DNA of 64,000 bases from Bimastos eiseni (GCA_959347315.1 OY365813.1:21210854-21274853), one strand, 5' to 3'. Counted from the stretch's first letter, positions 38,801-49,765 are shown. Notes: generated from the letters alone by a model not told the origin. Program-made: numbers and translations.

Positions 38801-40137
38801 CCCAGTCTCCAATGTTGCAGCTGCAGCACACTGTGGAGTTTGCCCTGCGACGAGGGGTTAACTTCTGGTTCCACGGCTTGCCCGGCTGCTAGGCAATGCC
38901 GATCTTTCTCGGCTGTCGGCCCCTTCTTAGGGATGAATTCGAATTAGAATTATGTTCACTGCTCCTACTAATCCAACTGTGCTTTGATCACGCATATCTT
39001 TTTCTCATGTTGTGGCTGGGAGCACTCCTGAGTAGGTACTAACAGGGGTGCTATATAAATTCTCAAAATGAATGGATGAACAGTGATTTGCAGAATTTCT
39101 TAAATGTGCTAGATATATTGAATTGACAATTTGCAACATTTAAGCAATATGATAAGTTTGTAACACACTGGGAAAGGTGTTCCTTGAACACCCACAAACA
39201 TTGTAAAACAATGTCTGGTCGTTTCTGTGTTAAATGTAGGAGGATTCCGCTAGACTTCATGCTGCAGCAGCTGTGCCTGCTGCGGCTGCTGCCAGTCGGT
39301 GCTCAGCTGCTCCTGGTAGTCATCTGGGATGTTGGACACCTCTACAGAGAAGTCCTTTTTTGTTAGTGGTACAAATAAAAATTCATGTTTGCTATCTCGA
39401 CAAAGAGGCTCTTTTCTGTTAGTTGTGCCACTAAATATTCATGTTTGATATCTATACAGAGAGGCTTTTTCTGATAGTGGTACAAATAAAATATTTGTCT
39501 TGGATATCTATACAGAGAGGCCCTTATCTGGTAGTGGTACTACTAAATATTCAGGCTTGATATCTATGCAGATAAGTCCTTTTCTTAAATGGCACTACTA
39601 AAAATTCATGTCTCATATCTCTACAGAGATTTTCTGTTTGTGGTTTAGTCTGTCTGTTTGTGGTGCTACTAAAACTTCACGTAGCTTTGTTTTGCTGTAA
39701 GCCTGATTTGTGGTAGTTTAGTTTCACTGTGAGCCTGATTCGAGGTAGTTTTGTCGATTGTAAGCTTGATAGTTGGTAGTTATCATGTTGTAGACGTGGC
39801 CATGGTTATGCTGCTGTTACTTCTACTCATCAGTGGAATTATTACCACAGTCACATTCACTTTCATGATGCATTGTTCACGGTCGGCGTCCGTCGACATT
39901 CAGGCCACCCACTACACGACGCTGGCAACGGTGGAAGTGCTCGGCAAGCTCGCCTTCACGGCGGCCTGCGGATGGTTCGCCGATGTCTTCGGCTATCGGT
40001 TCCTGTTCCTGTCCTTTGCAGCACTGTCTGTGATTGTTTTGCCTCTGCTGAAGGCATGTCCAGAAGAGATTACTTGTTTGGAATCGGTGTCAGATCCTGA
40101 GCAGGAACCAAGCGACGTAAGGGATAAGGCCGAATAG
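35816..40137 (+). CDS. MFSD3: MFSD3-type major facilitator superfamily transporter
   Basis: A multi-pass membrane protein related to human MFSD3 and more distantly to the acetyl-CoA transporter family. The transported substrate is not established. Exons 35816..36803, 38053..38200, 39240..39361 and 39794..40137 join in phases 1, 2 and 1 to give 533 residues (412 in human). Family blocks: YFIQGLPYGLQALFLPVYLR (first helix), IVYAPWLCKFIWGPLVDQ, NLFASIQDVAVDAIAIRLL, GNTVQVVGYKLGSIFGGG, then FKLGEQGALNMLPLFFLDK and GIITTVTFTFMMHCSRSA..IQATHYTTLATVEVLGKL. About 120 residues (187 to 307) between helices 6 and 7 form a hydrophilic, Cys/His-containing loop absent in human. The start is taken at the Met pair before LPVTGSV, after a tgcag acceptor ending at 35785 that suggests a 5' untranslated exon. 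The donor at 39361 (gttagt) and acceptor at 39793 are inferred from phase and are the weakest junction. Confidence 0.9.
36842..36895 (-). repeat. LINE-like 3'-tail repeat in MFSD3 intron 1
   Basis: The minus strand reads GAGAGTACTTCTGAGTATAT then TTGAAGGGGCACTATAT, the common tail also seen at 41085..41150, 38985..39075 and 42790..42870. Confidence 0.6.
37850..37962 (+). repeat. ~95-bp interspersed repeat, family R2
   Basis: Well-preserved copy, CTGGCAGTGCCAGTCTCAAG through CACACAGTGTCGTCAAACTG, in MFSD3 intron 1 just before exon 2. Confidence 0.85.
38290..38585 (+). mobile_element. SINE/LINE-derived segment in MFSD3 intron 2
   Basis: Starts with a tRNA-like head (GTGCTAGACGATTGGTTAGA, then GCACTCGGCTTGCAATAC), followed by a LINE-like 3' region (GGGTCCATTTACTTGGAATG) and the tail CTGTGAGAGAGCTATATAAA. 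Confidence 0.5.
38985..39075 (+). repeat. LINE-like 3' tail
   Basis: GTTGTGGCTGGGAGCACTCC, TGAGTAGGTACTAACAGGGG, then TGCTATATAAATTC. Same tail as in the arms of the inverted duplication at 25309..26350. Confidence 0.65.
39335..39650 (+). repeat. ~65-bp minisatellite starting inside the end of MFSD3 exon 3
   Basis: About five units containing TCTACAGAGA(A/G), a T-rich stretch, (G/T)TTAGTGGTAC-like and AAATATTCATGTTTGATATC-like words. The first unit overlaps the last 27 coding bases of exon 3 and its predicted donor gttagt. Later units repeat near-copies of this boundary within the intron. Confidence 0.75.
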
Positions 40138-40341
40138 AATGGCTAGATCTCACTGTTTTTTTGGCTTTCTACTTTTCTTTTTTGTAGGCAATTGCGACAG
40201 TTTAGTGTAAGGACTTATACTGGTCGAGTTATTTATTTTATTTGATCTTTAAAGAAGCTTTTTTCTGCTGGGTATCAAGTCATCCTATTATTGCTCACTA
40301 ATTGTTTGTATAGATTTTTTGTTTAACTTGAAGAAAAAGCG

Positions 40342-40347
40342 AATAAA
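40342..40347 (+). terminator. polyadenylation signal candidate for MFSD3
   Basis: AATAAA about 205 bases downstream of the MFSD3 stop codon, in an A-rich run. Confidence 0.45.
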
Positions 40348-40775
40348 AAAAATCACTTTTCCTGTGGTTATTTACGAGTGCACGTCAGCCTCTTGAGGTA
40401 CATGTTGTATGTTGGCAATTTCCTATTTTAAACAGCCTCCGATAATAATAATAATAATGACAATTTGTATGGCGCCATAACAGTCATATCATTGCAATGG
40501 TGGCTCGGTCAACTAACAGCAGGCTTAGTTGATGTAATGTAAGTTAACAAGTTAATTGGCACTTGCTGGCGTCCAACTTTGGGTAAGAAAACACACAGTT
40601 TTGCTTGTTTTCCAAGGCTTATCCCCCTTGTTAGTTGTTTAAGGCTGTTACGGCACCATATAACTTATTATGATTTGCCCCGATTTCCAATGAAATGAAG
40701 GCATAAAGTGCAGCAAAGTGTCCTTGCTGATGATTTAAATAACAAAGTCAGAACTAACTTCCTAAGTAGAATTTA

Positions 40776-43700
40776 TTAGTGTACAGCTGCAGTACATGCC
40801 AGAAGTTCTCTTCCAATCTCAATAGCCGTTCGATGATTCTCTGGCGATTGGGAATAGCCGAGCATATAAGCGAACAGTAGCTGTGCTTTGATCAAGCGAT
40901 CATGACCCGGTGACCTTGGAATAGCGGAATGGTATGCTTCAAAGAAACTGGGAGGAAAGTTGTTTTCCATTGCCGGGATTGTCATGTCGAATTCGGACGG
41001 GGCATAGAGACCACAAGGATCAAACAGAACTAAAAAACAAATTGGATACAGCTGCTAGACAATTTCCTTAACCAGTAACGTAATGTATCGAGCATTTATT
41101 TAACGCCCTTTCAAGATATCTACTCAGAGACGCTCTCTTCGCTTGCTGAAACGATGTTAATTGTCGTTATGATCGAATAAAATACATCAGTTGGCAAAAC
41201 TTTACACAGTAAGCTGAACAAGTCACCAGTGGTGGGCCCACGAACAAGCGTGGAGCCGACCGATGGATTCCATTCGACAGCTGACAGATGGCATGCATGT
41301 TCAGAGTTTGCAAGGCAGATTAATGGGCCTATAGTACTGACACAATTGAATTCTTGTTCTACAAGTATATTTTAGAAAATTAGCACATTTGGAAAAGAAA
41401 AACAGTAGCCTACTGTTTGATGATTATGACCATTCTAAATGCTTTCTGATCAATTTAGAATGCCTTTGTTTGGCATAACAGGTGATAGGTGGAAAAATGT
41501 CATTTAAAATAATTTATAATCTAATTATTTTTTTGCTCCTGATATAAGAAATTCAGTTGCTGTACCCGCATCGTTGTCAAGCTGACCGATGTTGATGGAA
41601 CAGAAGTCTCCGTGCACGAAAGATGGCTTCAAGTCGATTCCATCAAACACGCGATGAAGTCTCAGTTGCAGTTCAGACCACAGCTCTCGGATCTCTTTAT
41701 TGTCCTTGTCATACAACAAGAAAAATGCTTATCAAGTGCTGAAAAGACTACATTTCTTTCATCAGTGGCTTGCAAGGCTCCTAGTCAGTTCTATTCTTGA
41801 ATTTATATACACTCAAAAAAATGTATATACCAGCATGCAAGTGTATATACACATACACAAATGTCTATACAAGCATGCAAATGTATATACAAGCCCATAA
41901 ATGTATTTACAAGTATGCAAATGCATATACAGGCATGCAACTCTATATACTTGTGGCATATTGGCCATACATACCGAGTGCTTAAACCAGTGCTTTTCAG
42001 CAGTGCTTAAAGTTCCTTAAACCACTGTATCCTGGATTTAATCAGTGACAAAGTGTCCATTATAAGTGCCAAAAAGGAAAAAGTCTGTGTTAATAAAGTA
42101 AGCATTCACAAACACGCACAAGTCAATTCAGTTGGAGAAATGTCTTTATACTGGAATGTTTCAAAAAAATATAACACAAGCTCACTTTTTCGACTAATTC
42201 AAACTGAGGTTGCACCAGATGATGAACATAATACTCCTACAATGGTAACAAGCATCAACTAAGTAAGCTGTTATTATGTGGCACAGTGGCCGATCTGTTA
42301 GAGCGGTCAGCCTGTAACACTCCGTCTGCGCTGGGTGAGCGGGTTCGACACTTGTCCGAGGAGTCACTGTGTAGGGACCTTGAGCAAGTCCTTTGCGCAC
42401 AATTGCTCTGCATTACAACTGCAGTTGTGCTGTTGAGGCATGTGTGCACTTAGCAAAAATTTTTGCAAGAAAGGCAATATCAAATTACAGTTGTATTGTA
42501 TTGTATATTGGAAGGAAAAAAGGCTGAAAAGCCAGGCATCATATTGAACATTGCAGACCAAACGAAGACAAGTCTTAACTATTGTAAACTACTTTTAATG
42601 CATGCGCCTCAAAATCTATATCTAGGGGACTGCTTGATATCTGCATACATAGCATTTCAGAGAGGATCTTAAGAAAGACTATACAAGTGGTTTGCCCCTC
42701 GCTCTGGAGCACACTCCCATTGGCGTTGTGCTTGTCTCCAGGGTCCACTCTGTGACTCTTTTGATACTCGCCTTAAAACTGTTCTTTTCAGCAGTGCTGG
42801 AGTCAGGAGCACTCCTGTGTAATAAACTTGAAGGGGCGCTACATAAATCTTTGACCGAATGATTGAATGAACAAGTGTTACATTACATTATGTCTAAGCC
42901 TGACATTTTCACAGTAATCATCCTTGTTATAGCACTGTGTCATTTATCAGTAATTAACCAACCATCCACTCACGGGCCAAGTGTCAGTCCAAACTGGCGC
43001 AACCCCAAAACGAGGTCCGAAAAATGTATTTAGATGAAATCCAAACTTTTCAACGGGTGGTAACATCATCTTGCCAACAAATCCTTCAGATTCCCGACGC
43101 TTCTTAAGAAGATCCAGGTTGTGCAGGTGTAATCTAAACAATACAAATAGGAATTATGATAAAAATGTTGCTAACCACAAAATAAAACTTATGTTTACTT
43201 TGTTTAGCCTAAACCAAATGCTAAACAACATTCGTCATTTGAATTCTAAACACAATCCAACTTAGTCGCCTGATCTCGAACTGAATTTTAACCCATCTGT
43301 ATGCCTATTGGTTTTCTTTTGCCTAAGCACCCGTGAGTAAGCAGGTTCCCATGACTTTGCTTTCTTGGGCCATAGAAATTTTGAGAATAAGATACAAAAA
43401 GATTCCTGATAGGAATAATTGAAAGCGGGGTTGAGACAATGGTTGGGCCACATAATTAGGGGGACTCCCATCTAAGAACTATAATTGAGGGAAGGCTGGT
43501 GGGGAGAAGGACAAGAGGAACCAGGGAAACTCAGAACAATCCTGGTTATGATGCAAAATCTCCATGTCTGGAGTTGCATGCTCTTTAAGCTATATGGATT
43601 CTGCATATATATATATTCCATCATCTGAAAACTTCTAAATCGTCAGAGTTGGGCTGGCAATGCATTTAAGTAGGTATCTTGGAGGTGCAGTCTATATAAG

Positions 43701-45047
43701 CCTACTGAATAAATCGTTCCACTAAGGCAGTCATTATATGTTCAAAACCATTTCTTATTCACATACTTGGCCAGTCGCAGTCCAAGCTTTTCCCAACAGC
43801 ACTGGACAGGTTCAAGGCCCTCCAAGTACTCCATCACAAATATGGCACCACCCGCTTGATCTGCAACAACCTGAAAAATAAATAATTATCAATGAGACAT
43901 CGCAGTTCTGTATGACAGTGACAGTGTCTCAATTGTTTGCTTCATTATCACAGTTAGGCACTGCTAAAGGTTAGTTCATAACCTGAACTGATCTGGTGAT
44001 AAGCCAGATAAAGTTGGTAAAGGACAATGAAGGTAAAATTCAATAAAAGGCAAAAGATAATGAAAGGCAAAAAACATTGAAAGACAAAGACAATGAGAGA
44101 TAAAAACAATTTAATGTAAAGACAATGAATGTTAGAAGACAATGAAAGGTAACAGACAATGCTGAAAACACAATAAGGCTATGTTTGTTTATCAAATAAC
44201 AACTTCAACTTGATATGCAATCTCTCTACTAACCTTGCATGGCCTTGGAGTCCTAATGCATCCTGTGTCTGCAATTAAATTCAATCCAGCTTCTTCTGCT
44301 ACGAACATATCATAAGCCTGAAGCAACAATCTATCAAAGTTCTATAACAGTCAGTCCAATGTACTGTGGCTTAAACAGAGAGTGGGTAGAGACAAGAATT
44401 ACAAGAAACCCCCAAATATATTATTCTGAATACAGACAGACTAAAGGTTAACCAACCATGTTTGTATTGAATCAGCTATACCATAAATCATAATAATCAA
44501 AATTTTCATTTAATTTCAAACTGACAAACCGTAGTATTATTACAAGTACAGTATGAATGAATGATGACAAGTTATTACAGCAGTCGAATTTCACTGTCGG
44601 CAGCCATGCACGGCGCCCACAACGTTATACATCTAATTTTAACAGACGCCGCCGCCTAGCAAAAGAAGAACTGTAGTGCATCTTACGGGGAGATACGGGC
44701 ATCGAACTCGGTTCCACAGCCTGCGCCCTATTGTGTTCTCCATTACTTAACTCCCCCCAAAACTTCACCAAACATTACGTGCACCCGTGTATGGATTATT
44801 GACTTTCGTAAGAGATTCAATCACACGCTATATGAATCATATACATTGTAACTACTAACTAATGATGATATGAACCATGGACCCAACGATTTTTAACGAA
44901 ACTTACATTATTTCTATCTGAATGTTTCACGAAAACTTTTCCAGATTTTGTGGCGTAGACGGAAGCTTTATTTACAAGGCCGCCGGAAACATCATTCAGC
45001 TTCACGACATCTTTAAAATGAAATTTTTTTCGAAGCAAGTCCTCCAT
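40776..45047 (-). CDS. FN3K: fructosamine-3-kinase / ketosamine-3-kinase
   Basis: This cytosolic ATP-dependent kinase phosphorylates the 3-hydroxyl of fructosamines or related ketosamines on glycated proteins, so that the sugar falls off (deglycation repair). Seven exons join in phase: 45047..44907, 44317..44234, 43870..43767, 43133..42974, 42236..42186, 41704..41566 and 41029..40776. They give 310 residues, against 309 in human FN3K. The fifth exon (17 codons, EYYVHHLVQPQFELVEK) was found by similarity to the family FYxxxRIQPQ region. Kinase features: P-loop-like DVSGGLVNKASVY, Lys41 in KVFVK, HGD at 211 to 213 with catalytic Asp213, metal-binding Asn218 and Asp230 in LFDPCGLY. The P-loop cysteine of human FN3K (Cys24) is Leu24 here. 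A TAATAAA overlaps the stop codon. Convergent with MFSD3 (stop codons about 640 bases apart). FN3K and FN3KRP cannot be told apart reliably by eye. Confidence 0.95.
41080..41160 (-). repeat. LINE-like 3' tail in FN3K intron
   Basis: The minus strand reads AGAGCGTCTCTGAGTAGATA, then TCTTGAAAGGGCG. Same family as 36842..36895. Confidence 0.6.
41815..41955. repeat. ~21-bp minisatellite
   Basis: Six to seven diverged copies of AAATGTATATACAAGCATGC in an FN3K intron. Confidence 0.85.
42275..42450 (+). mobile_element. tRNA-derived SINE with a MIR/CORE-like middle
   Basis: The head GTGGCACAGTGGCCGATCTG..TTAGAGCGGTCAGCC has an A-box-like part, and GAGCGGGTTCGACACTTGTC carries a B-box (GGTTCGACAC). 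It is followed by CTGTGTAGGGACCTTGAGCA and AGTCCTTTGCGC. That stretch resembles the CTTGGGCAAGTCACTTAAC core of CORE-SINEs such as MIR. It lies in the FN3K intron upstream of the 17-codon exon. Family assignment is by recollection of the motif, not by search. Confidence 0.6.
42545..42870 (+). repeat. LINE 3' fragment (RT end plus tail)
   Basis: Contains a decayed end of a reverse-transcriptase frame (WFAPRSGAHSHW-like and DTRLKTVLFS), then TGGAGTCAGGAGCACTCCTG, AACTTGAAGGGGCGCTACAT and AAATC, the CR1/L2-like tail common in this window. Confidence 0.6.
43432..43560 (+). pseudogene. LINE reverse-transcriptase C-terminal fragment with frameshift
   Basis: Encodes LGHIIRG and, after a frameshift, TIIEGRLVGRRTRGTRETQ. 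This corresponds to the FGHVMR..EGKxxGKRGRGRPR segment at the end of LINE proteins, as at 10700..10830. It lies in an FN3K intron. Confidence 0.7.
44030..44162. repeat. degenerate GACAATGAAAGGTAAAA repeat
   Basis: About seven imperfect ~18-bp units in an FN3K intron. Confidence 0.7.
44505..44752 (-). mobile_element. tRNA-derived SINE, family A (near complete)
   Basis: Read on the minus strand: ATAGGGCGCAGGCTGTGGAA, CCGAGTTCGATGCCCGTATC (B-box), the CTTCTTTTGCTAGGCGGCGG body, CATGGCTGCCGACAG and the TTTGTCAGTTTGAAATTAAA tail. Best reference copy in the window. Confidence 0.8.
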
Positions 45048-45414
45048 GGAGCCTCGATGTTTTTTCAGTCAGGTCACGATAGAGGTAGGTCATGTCTATT
45101 AATAATTTCGCTGTTTAGGGTAAATCCCAAAGAATACAAATCAATGATGGTTTTCAGAATACGTTCAACTGCAGAGTTAGAGAAACTGCTTAAATGACAC
45201 CTTTCGTAGCTCCGTAATCCGTATAACTAGCCTTAGGTTCGTAGTGTGAGACTGTGTGACAGTACCAGTCCTAAGCCTTTATGAAGATGGTGGTTGCCCG
45301 CTAGTGTGGTGGTTAGCGCGATGGGCGTAATTTTCTGCTCTATCTTCGCCCCTAGACACTTAGTCGACGGGAAGATGAGACGGCGAGGGTGAATTAATGG
45401 TGTCCGCTCAATAA

Positions 45415-45699
45415 TCCGAAGGTTCGATAGTCCGAAGATTCTACACACAGGCATTAATTTAACTAGAAGCTGGATTGATTAATTGATGAAAAGAATGTGT
45501 AAAACTTGGAGCTGGATCGTGGATTGATATGAAAATAATCATGCCTAAATAGAAGTTGGATGAATGAAAAGAATGGTGCAATCCAGCTACTAGCCAAACA
45601 TTATTTTTTTCACCAATCTATAGCTTCCATTAAAACCGCAACTTAATTATTATCTATCGACCGGATGTCATGCAATCTTCGGACTATCGAACCTTCGGA
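45415..45699. mobile_element. short inverted-repeat element (MITE)
   Basis: 26-bp arms at 45415..45440 and 45674..45699 are perfect reverse complements. Each arm carries TCCGAAG twice around GTTCGATAG. Element about 285 bp, no coding frame. No convincing target duplication was recognised, so the superfamily is open. Confidence 0.75.
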
Positions 45700-46261
45700 C
45701 CATAGATATGCCTTACAGAACTGGGTGAAGACTTGCCTCCGCCCTCATTTGCCGTGGTCAAGAAACTGAAGTCTCTAATTATACCTCATGCACATCGATT
45801 GCTTCATTGCTAGCCTGATCAGGAACTGCTTTTTTCTTACCACAGGCCTATACCTAGGTCCGACAGAGCAGATCCAATGTAGATTAGGTCTACGTCTCGT
45901 ATTGTGACCGTATATATGGTCCTGATTATGTTCAGTTGTCACTGAATTTATTGAGTGAGATCCTTCACCAACACTATCCCTTTCGTAATCGTAATCTCGA
46001 GGTCTTTGCGATGCCCTGAGAGGATAGGCCTATAGCCTATAATTCGTGTACAATGTACAGCTTTTTCAGATGTGTGCACAGCAGAGTCAGCAAAAACAGA
46101 ATCCAAAGGCAGGCGCCATGTCAAAATTGGTTCCGCGTCAAAATGCAAAGGACTGGCCAGCCGGTCGGCTGTAGTGGATGCTGCATGGTGGATGGTACAT
46201 GGGTTGGTGAGACAGCTATTTGACTCGATGCAGAGGAAGCGGGATACAATTTATGGAAAGA

Positions 46262-46331
46262 GGTTGTACATGCGTGCGTTATAGCCTGTACATAAAGGGG
46301 TTGTACATGCGTGCGTTTTAGCCTGTACATA
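46262..46331 (+). repeat. two-copy tandem duplication
   Basis: GGTTGTACATGCGTGCGTTA followed by TAGCCTGTACATA, present twice with one substitution. Confidence 0.9.
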
Positions 46332-47221
46332 GGCTTGCGGCGAGAGTAAAAGCAAGGAGCGGTCGAAGTGCTATAGGCCTATGATTGTGTTATGATTGTG
46401 TTGGTGAGTTCGTAAGCCTAGGCTTATAGGATGATTCAAACCGTGCACGCCTACGCTTTCACTGTTTTAACACAAGCTACAGTTCACTAAACGTTGTTCT
46501 TAACCATTCCAAGCCCTTGTTCAGTTAGGCCTATGTTAACCTACGCTATGTGTTCATCTTTGAGCATAGGCCTAGTGTGTAAAGTTAGTAGACCCTATTC
46601 TTAGTAATCTCGTTATATAATTGGTTTAGTGTTTTCACTGCACGTAGAATAGGCTAATATTAAAATTACGAACTATGATTGAGTTGCTCTTTGAAATGTA
46701 CGGGTAATAATAGGCCTACAGATTGGTCTTCCTCTGCATAAGCGTATTGTATGCACGGCCCACCTTTCCAATGCGATGTATAAGTCATCGAAAATGTCTC
46801 AGCGCTCACCAAGGGAGACCAGCTTATTAACTGGTGCTATGCCAAATCAATTGCAAGTCTGCAATAGCTAAGCTTCTCGTTTCGTTCCGGTGCCAGGCAA
46901 AATCCGGGGAGGTCAAGCGTAGAGGAGGCTGTGTGGTGCTAGGGTGGTATAGGCCTAGTCGGTGATTTTGGTGGTTATGTGGTTGCAATCCTGTGAACTA
47001 CAAAGACCTGAAGTTTAAGTAAAGTCAAAGACCTTATTTATAGGCAGTCTGTTGATTGAACAGACCAACAACGCAACGGTGGTGGGGTCATTTGTGTTGT
47101 CGAACGGAGTTTCTAATTTGAACCAATTAACGCAGTGTATACCATTCTCACTTTGAGGTACGCCTCTCCCTAACTGGACCTGTTTGGTTGCTCTGTCCTT
47201 GGGTGACCCTTTCCCTCCGCA

Positions 47222-47670
47222 TATGAGACAGACAGACAGACAGACAAACAGATAGACAGACAAATAAACAGATAGACAGACAAATAAACAGATAGACAGA
47301 CAAATAAACAGATAGACAGACAAATAAACAGATAGACAGACAAATAAACAGATAGACAGACAAATAAACAGATAGACAGACAAATAAACAGATAGACAGA
47401 CAAATAAACAGATAGACAGACAGAGAGACAAATAAGCAGACAGACAGACAGAGACAGGCAGACAAACAGACTTATAAGCAGACAGACAAATTGTCTCTCA
47501 GGCAGACAAATTCACAGAGAGATAGACAGACAGAGAGACAGGCAGACAGACAAATAAATAAACAAGCAGATAGACAGTCAAATAAACAGACCGATAGACA
47601 GACAGAGAGAGACAAATAGACAGACAGACAGAGAGACAAATAAAAGGATAGACAGACAGACAAATGATAA
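47222..47670. repeat. GACA-derived repeat with a 20-bp higher-order unit
   Basis: About nine exact or near-exact copies of AGACAGACAAATAAACAGAT at 47246..47425, then looser CAGA repeats to 47670. The minus-strand Cys/Leu/Ser open frames are artefacts of the 20-bp period. Confidence 0.95.
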
Positions 47671-48117
47671 AAAAGGTGTGCGAAATGATTCGAATTAAGT
47701 CCATTCACATCAGTCGAGATGGTGATAGTCCGAATTCTTTTATAAGGTTTAACAGGTCTAACAGCGGCGACTTTAGGGAATTTCTTCTCTGTCAATCAAA
47801 ATAATGTCCTTATTCGGTGAGCACGCAAAGGTTCATAGTCGAATGGACCGAGTCACCGTCGGTAGGCCCTCACAAACGCATAGAACCTAGGGCCAATGGC
47901 GTTTCGTCCATGATTCTGCTCCTATTAATATTCATCGTATTCTTCAAAGGGTCTGTCGTCACGTAGTGAGTGGTTGAAGAAACACATTCCCTAGAATCGA
48001 TGAGCCTATGCAAATCCAGAATTATACAATGCAATACAATATATGCTAAACAAAATGCATGCGTTAATGCATTTACGGATAGGACATGTCTGCACCAAGA
48101 ACCTTTGTTATCATACA

Positions 48118-48127
48118 CAAGTATACA

Positions 48128-48160
<33 letters not shown>

Positions 48161-48465
48161 TATATATAAATATATACAGCATACATACATCAATTCACAT
48201 AATGCATACACATTAATGCATACATGCATACATATATACAAACATACATACATACATATATATGCACATATAAATGCATAGATACATACATCAATTCACA
48301 TAATGCATACATGCATACACATTAATGCATACATGCATACATATATACAAACATACATACATACATATATATGCACATATAAATGCATAGATACATACAT
48401 CAATTCACATAATGCATGCATGCATTCAGACATACATATAAACACATGTGCTCATATACATAATA
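48118..48465. repeat. CATA microsatellite with ~105-bp higher-order repeat
   Basis: CATCAATTCACATAATGCAT recurs near 48188, 48289 and 48398 with the same intervening order of ACATTAATG, ATATATACAAAC and ATATATATGCAC words. Confidence 0.9.
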
Positions 48466-49059
48466 TTGTTAATAAATCGAGTATAAAAATTTATTTCTTG
48501 CAATGGCGTTAACTGAATTATGTGCCTACATGTGTAAGGTTAATTATATGTACGCGCTGCGGACAGGCAAGCAGGGAGATAATTGGAGGGCCAAGCTGCC
48601 GGATTTGACGCATGTAGTCCTTTAAATAAGCATGTGGGTGCATCTATATATTACATAAATGTTATTGTATATATATGTATATATATGCATGTATGTTTTT
48701 CACCTGTGTAGGCGTGTATTATATGCGTGTTTATGTAGACTTGCGATGAGGTTACTACCAGCAATATTCCAATCCAGTAACAGTGGTCTGTTAAAGTCCG
48801 CCAGGTTTAGGCCCAGAGCAAGAACAGGGCAGACAGCCAACTAAACAGACCGATAAAAAACGTCAATTATTTCTTACATCATCAGATCAATTTGAACTGC
48901 ATCATTCAGCTCACGTTTCATAAGCAATGAACATGAAGTTTCGTTTTCCCAAACAGTGATGGTGACATGGTTTAATGGGAAAACCAGTAAATCCGCTTAT
49001 TTTAGAGGTAGCATACGTCCTATTGGTTATATATATGACTGTATGTAGGGCCCATATGA

Positions 49060-49110
49060 GTGCGTGTATGTGTGTGTGTATATATGTATGTATGTATGTA
49101 TGTACATACA

Positions 49111-49144
<34 letters not shown>

Positions 49145-49765
49145 CATACATACACACATACACACATACATACAAATACATACAAATATATACATACATA
49201 CATACATACATACATACATACATACATACATACATACATACATACATGCATAAATACATACATAGGGTTGGGCGACATCCATGAGTGCATACATGTATGT
49301 ATGTATGTATATACATACATACATACATACATACATGTATGCACTCATGGATGTCGCCCAACCCTATGTATGTATATATACATACATATTTATACATACA
49401 TACATACATACACAAATACATACACACATAAACACATACATACACACACATACATACATACATACAATACATACATACATATATACATACATACATACAT
49501 ACATACACACACATACATACATACATACAATACATACATACATATATACATACATACATACATACACATACACACATACAATACATACAATACATACATA
49601 CATACAATACATACATACATACATATAATACATACATACACATACACACATACATTACATACATACATACAATACATACAATACATACATACATACAATA
49701 CATACAATACATACATACATATAATACATACAATACATACATACATATAATACATACATACTACA
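49060..49765. repeat. 700-bp CATA/TATG microsatellite
   Basis: Nearly continuous ACAT repeats, with a TATG-oriented start and a long inverted repeat in the middle (49254..49375). It is open in most frames on both strands; none is a gene. Confidence 0.95.
49254..49375. repeat. long perfect inverted repeat (hairpin) with unique-sequence arms
   Basis: Each arm carries the unique block CATAGGGTTGGGCGACATCC then ATGAGTGCATACATG, followed by TATG repeats. The arms meet near 49312 and pair without mismatch apart from repeat-number differences. Confidence 0.9.

Larger units (their letters stand above)
45048..47200. other. gene-free stretch upstream of FN3K
   Basis: Apart from the elements listed (45415..45699 and 46262..46331), no gene was recognised. 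A degenerate R2 piece occurs at 45245..45290. On the minus strand near 47030..47110 a short open piece reads TTVALLVCSINRLP, which weakly recalls the PGRP segment TSIALIGNF. Confidence 0.4.

Noticed and set aside
42280..42352. Functional tRNA gene
   Set aside because: A- and B-box-like words are present but no cloverleaf with paired acceptor stem could be made; better explained as a SINE head.
46040..46240. Similarity between 46110..46190 and 50905..50985 (TTCGGTTCC..GTCAAA..AAAGGA)
   Set aside because: Short and patchy; not enough to call a repeat family or exon by eye.
47472..47795. Minus-strand frame starting MTEKKFPKVAAVRPVKPYKR
   Set aside because: The first 35 residues look non-repetitive but match nothing I recognise; the rest is GACA repeat. 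Could be revisited as a 5' exon of a second receptor.
49020..49750. Long open frames on both strands (up to 240 codons)
   Set aside because: Both arise from the CATA tract; overlapping mirror frames are a repeat property.
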